A stretch of 22,118 nt of DNA from JANNMJ01 sp031426455 (GTDB lineage Bacteria; Bacteroidota; Bacteroidia; Cytophagales; Hymenobacteraceae): NCBI GenBank assembly GCA_031426455.1, contig JANPLI010000024.1, positions 1 to 22,118 on the forward strand, written 5' to 3'. Below, piece by piece: positions 21,416 to 22,118 of this stretch (its first letter is position 1; every line of letters starts with the position of its first letter). A model generated the notes under the pieces. That model saw only the letters and a list, made by a program, of their open reading frames with translations. It made no database searches and was not told the DNA's origin. Both the position numbers and the translations under genes were made by a program.

Positions 21416-21610
21416 ATGCCGAAGAACAAAACCAAGTCGGGCGCCAAAAAGCGCTTCCTGGTGACGGGTACGGGCAAGATTAAGCGTAAACACGCTTATA
21501 AAAGCCACATCCTGACCAAAAAAACCACCAAGCAGAAGCGCGGCCTGACCCACAGCGGGCTGGTAGCCGAGCAGGACCTGCGCCGCGTCCGCCAGATGCT
21601 GGCGATCTAG
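21416..21610 (+). CDS. rpmI: Large ribosomal subunit protein bL35
   Basis: A 64-residue basic protein with the bL35 signature MPKNKTKSGAKKRF at the start, then KRKHAYKSHILTKK and KRGL. Length is standard. It assembles into the 50S subunit. It lies 104 nt after infC and 168 nt before rplT, the universal infC-rpmI-rplT order. In several bacteria this operon is repressed by L20 acting on the mRNA. I saw no clear pseudoknot here, but the heptamer repeat overlaps the stop codon and lies in the mRNA gap before rplT. Confidence 0.97.
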   Translation: MPKNKTKSGAKKRFLVTGTGKIKRKHAYKSHILTKKTTKQKRGLTHSGLVAEQDLRRVRQMLAI

Positions 21611-21698
21611 TTTTTGGTTAAATAGTTTTTGGTTTGTGATTGATCAACGAAACGATTACTACAAAGACCAAAAACTAAAAACCAAGAACTAAAAACTA
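21608..21698. repeat. Inverted heptamer array overlapping the rpmI stop
   Basis: The right half, 21664-21698, is five perfectly phased 7-bp units of type ARRACYA (AAGACCA, AAAACTA, AAAACCA, AGAACTA, AAAACTA). The left half has TAGTTTT, TGGTTAA, one extra A, TAGTTTT and TGGTTTG (21608-21636), the reverse complement type. The first TAG is the rpmI stop codon itself. The centre is about 27 nt. A stem can form in the rpmI-rplT mRNA gap. Confidence 0.85.
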
Positions 21699-21778
21699 AT
21701 TCTCCACCGGCCCCGGGCGCCCAAGCACGACCACCGTAGCGCGTCGTCGCCTCGTCAGGGCCACAATCCTTTGTTAAA

Positions 21779-22118
21779 ATGCCGCGTTCCGTAAACGCGG
21801 TGGCTGCGCGCCACCGCCGGAAGAAAATTCTCAAAATGGCCAAGGGCTACTTCGGTGCCCGTAAAAATGTCTGGACAGTAGCGAAAAACGCTGTCGAGAA
21901 AGGCCTCAACTATGCTTACCGTGACCGGAAGCAAAAGAAGCGCGATTTCCGCGCGCTCTGGATTCAGCGCATCAACGCGGCGGCCCGTATCCACGGCCTG
22001 TCGTACTCGCAGTTGATGGGCGCGATCCACAAGTCGGGCCTGACGCTGGACCGCAAAGTGCTGGCCGACCTGGCAATGAACCACCCGGCGGCCTTCGAGC
22101 AGGTCGTCAAGCAGGTTC
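21779..22118 (+). CDS. rplT: Large ribosomal subunit protein bL20 (truncated by window edge)
   Basis: Starts MPRSVNAVAARHRRKKILK and continues GYFGARKNVWTVAKNAVEK, DRKQKKRDFRALWIQRINAA, RIHGLSYSQLMGAIHKSG, all canonical bL20. It binds 23S rRNA early in 50S assembly and in many bacteria represses its own operon. The visible 113 codons reach VVKQV, close to the usual C-terminus; the stop lies beyond the window. The ATG at 21779 is preceded by an A-rich TTAAA and no Shine-Dalgarno sequence, as is usual in this phylum. Confidence 0.97.
   Translation, partial: MPRSVNAVAARHRRKKILKMAKGYFGARKNVWTVAKNAVEKGLNYAYRDRKQKKRDFRALWIQRINAAARIHGLSYSQLMGAIHKSGLTLDRKVLADLAMNHPAAFEQVVKQV

Overview
The window looks like chromosomal DNA of a high-GC member of the Bacteroidota, probably a Hymenobacter-like Cytophagales bacterium. 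The evidence is two TonB-dependent receptors with N-terminal carboxypeptidase-regulatory-like domains, a DUF4249 lipoprotein, a DUF5723 outer-membrane protein, a glycine-rich RRM protein, scarce Shine-Dalgarno sequences and several Bacteroidota-type promoters (-33 TTG, -7 TAnnTTTG). The genus is an inference from gene content and base composition. No tRNA, rRNA, CRISPR array, prophage or intact insertion sequence was seen.

Layout. 1-1032: the tail of an unknown gene and an SDR oxidoreductase. 1148-7382: a surface-uptake block with TonB receptor 1, a small acyl-carrier-like protein that lacks the canonical phosphopantetheine serine, TonB receptor 2 and its DUF4249 partner. 7383-8009: a gene-free stretch with four inverted repeats; the last is a terminator-like hairpin ending 5 nt before the next start codon. 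8010-9865: an (S)-ureidoglycine aminohydrolase with a complete metal site, a REP-like palindrome, a heptamer tandem array, a MOSC protein and a convergent UBP zinc-finger protein. 9879-11372: a DUF5723 barrel with a clear promoter. 11628-13290: meaB converging on a YggS/PROSC PLP-homeostasis gene. 13338-16540: an AraC regulator divergent from an AldB/ExaC-type aldehyde dehydrogenase and DUF779, a recurrent aldehyde-oxidation module. 16661-18839: a tandem universal stress protein and a convergent outer-membrane barrel with an HxSNG motif like that of OmpLA or PagL lipid hydrolases. 18840-19503: a gene-free, repeat-rich stretch ending in the RRM gene's terminator. 19504-20552: the RRM protein and a divergent small lipoprotein. 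20637-22118: infC-rpmI-rplT, with infC apparently starting at a rare AUA codon and rplT cut by the window edge.

Most genes are ordinary. The most unusual signal is between genes: three tandem arrays with different sequences share an exact 7-bp unit (8995-9053, 16065-16141, 21608-21698). Each abuts a start or stop codon, and two are inverted so that the transcript could fold back. A REP-like palindrome, an 8-mer array and an imperfect inverted repeat add to this repeat landscape. Other points for follow-up are the structured leader of the ureidoglycine gene, the 21-bp-spaced TGCAA pair between AraC and the dehydrogenase, the non-canonical ACP and the possible lipid-hydrolase barrel.
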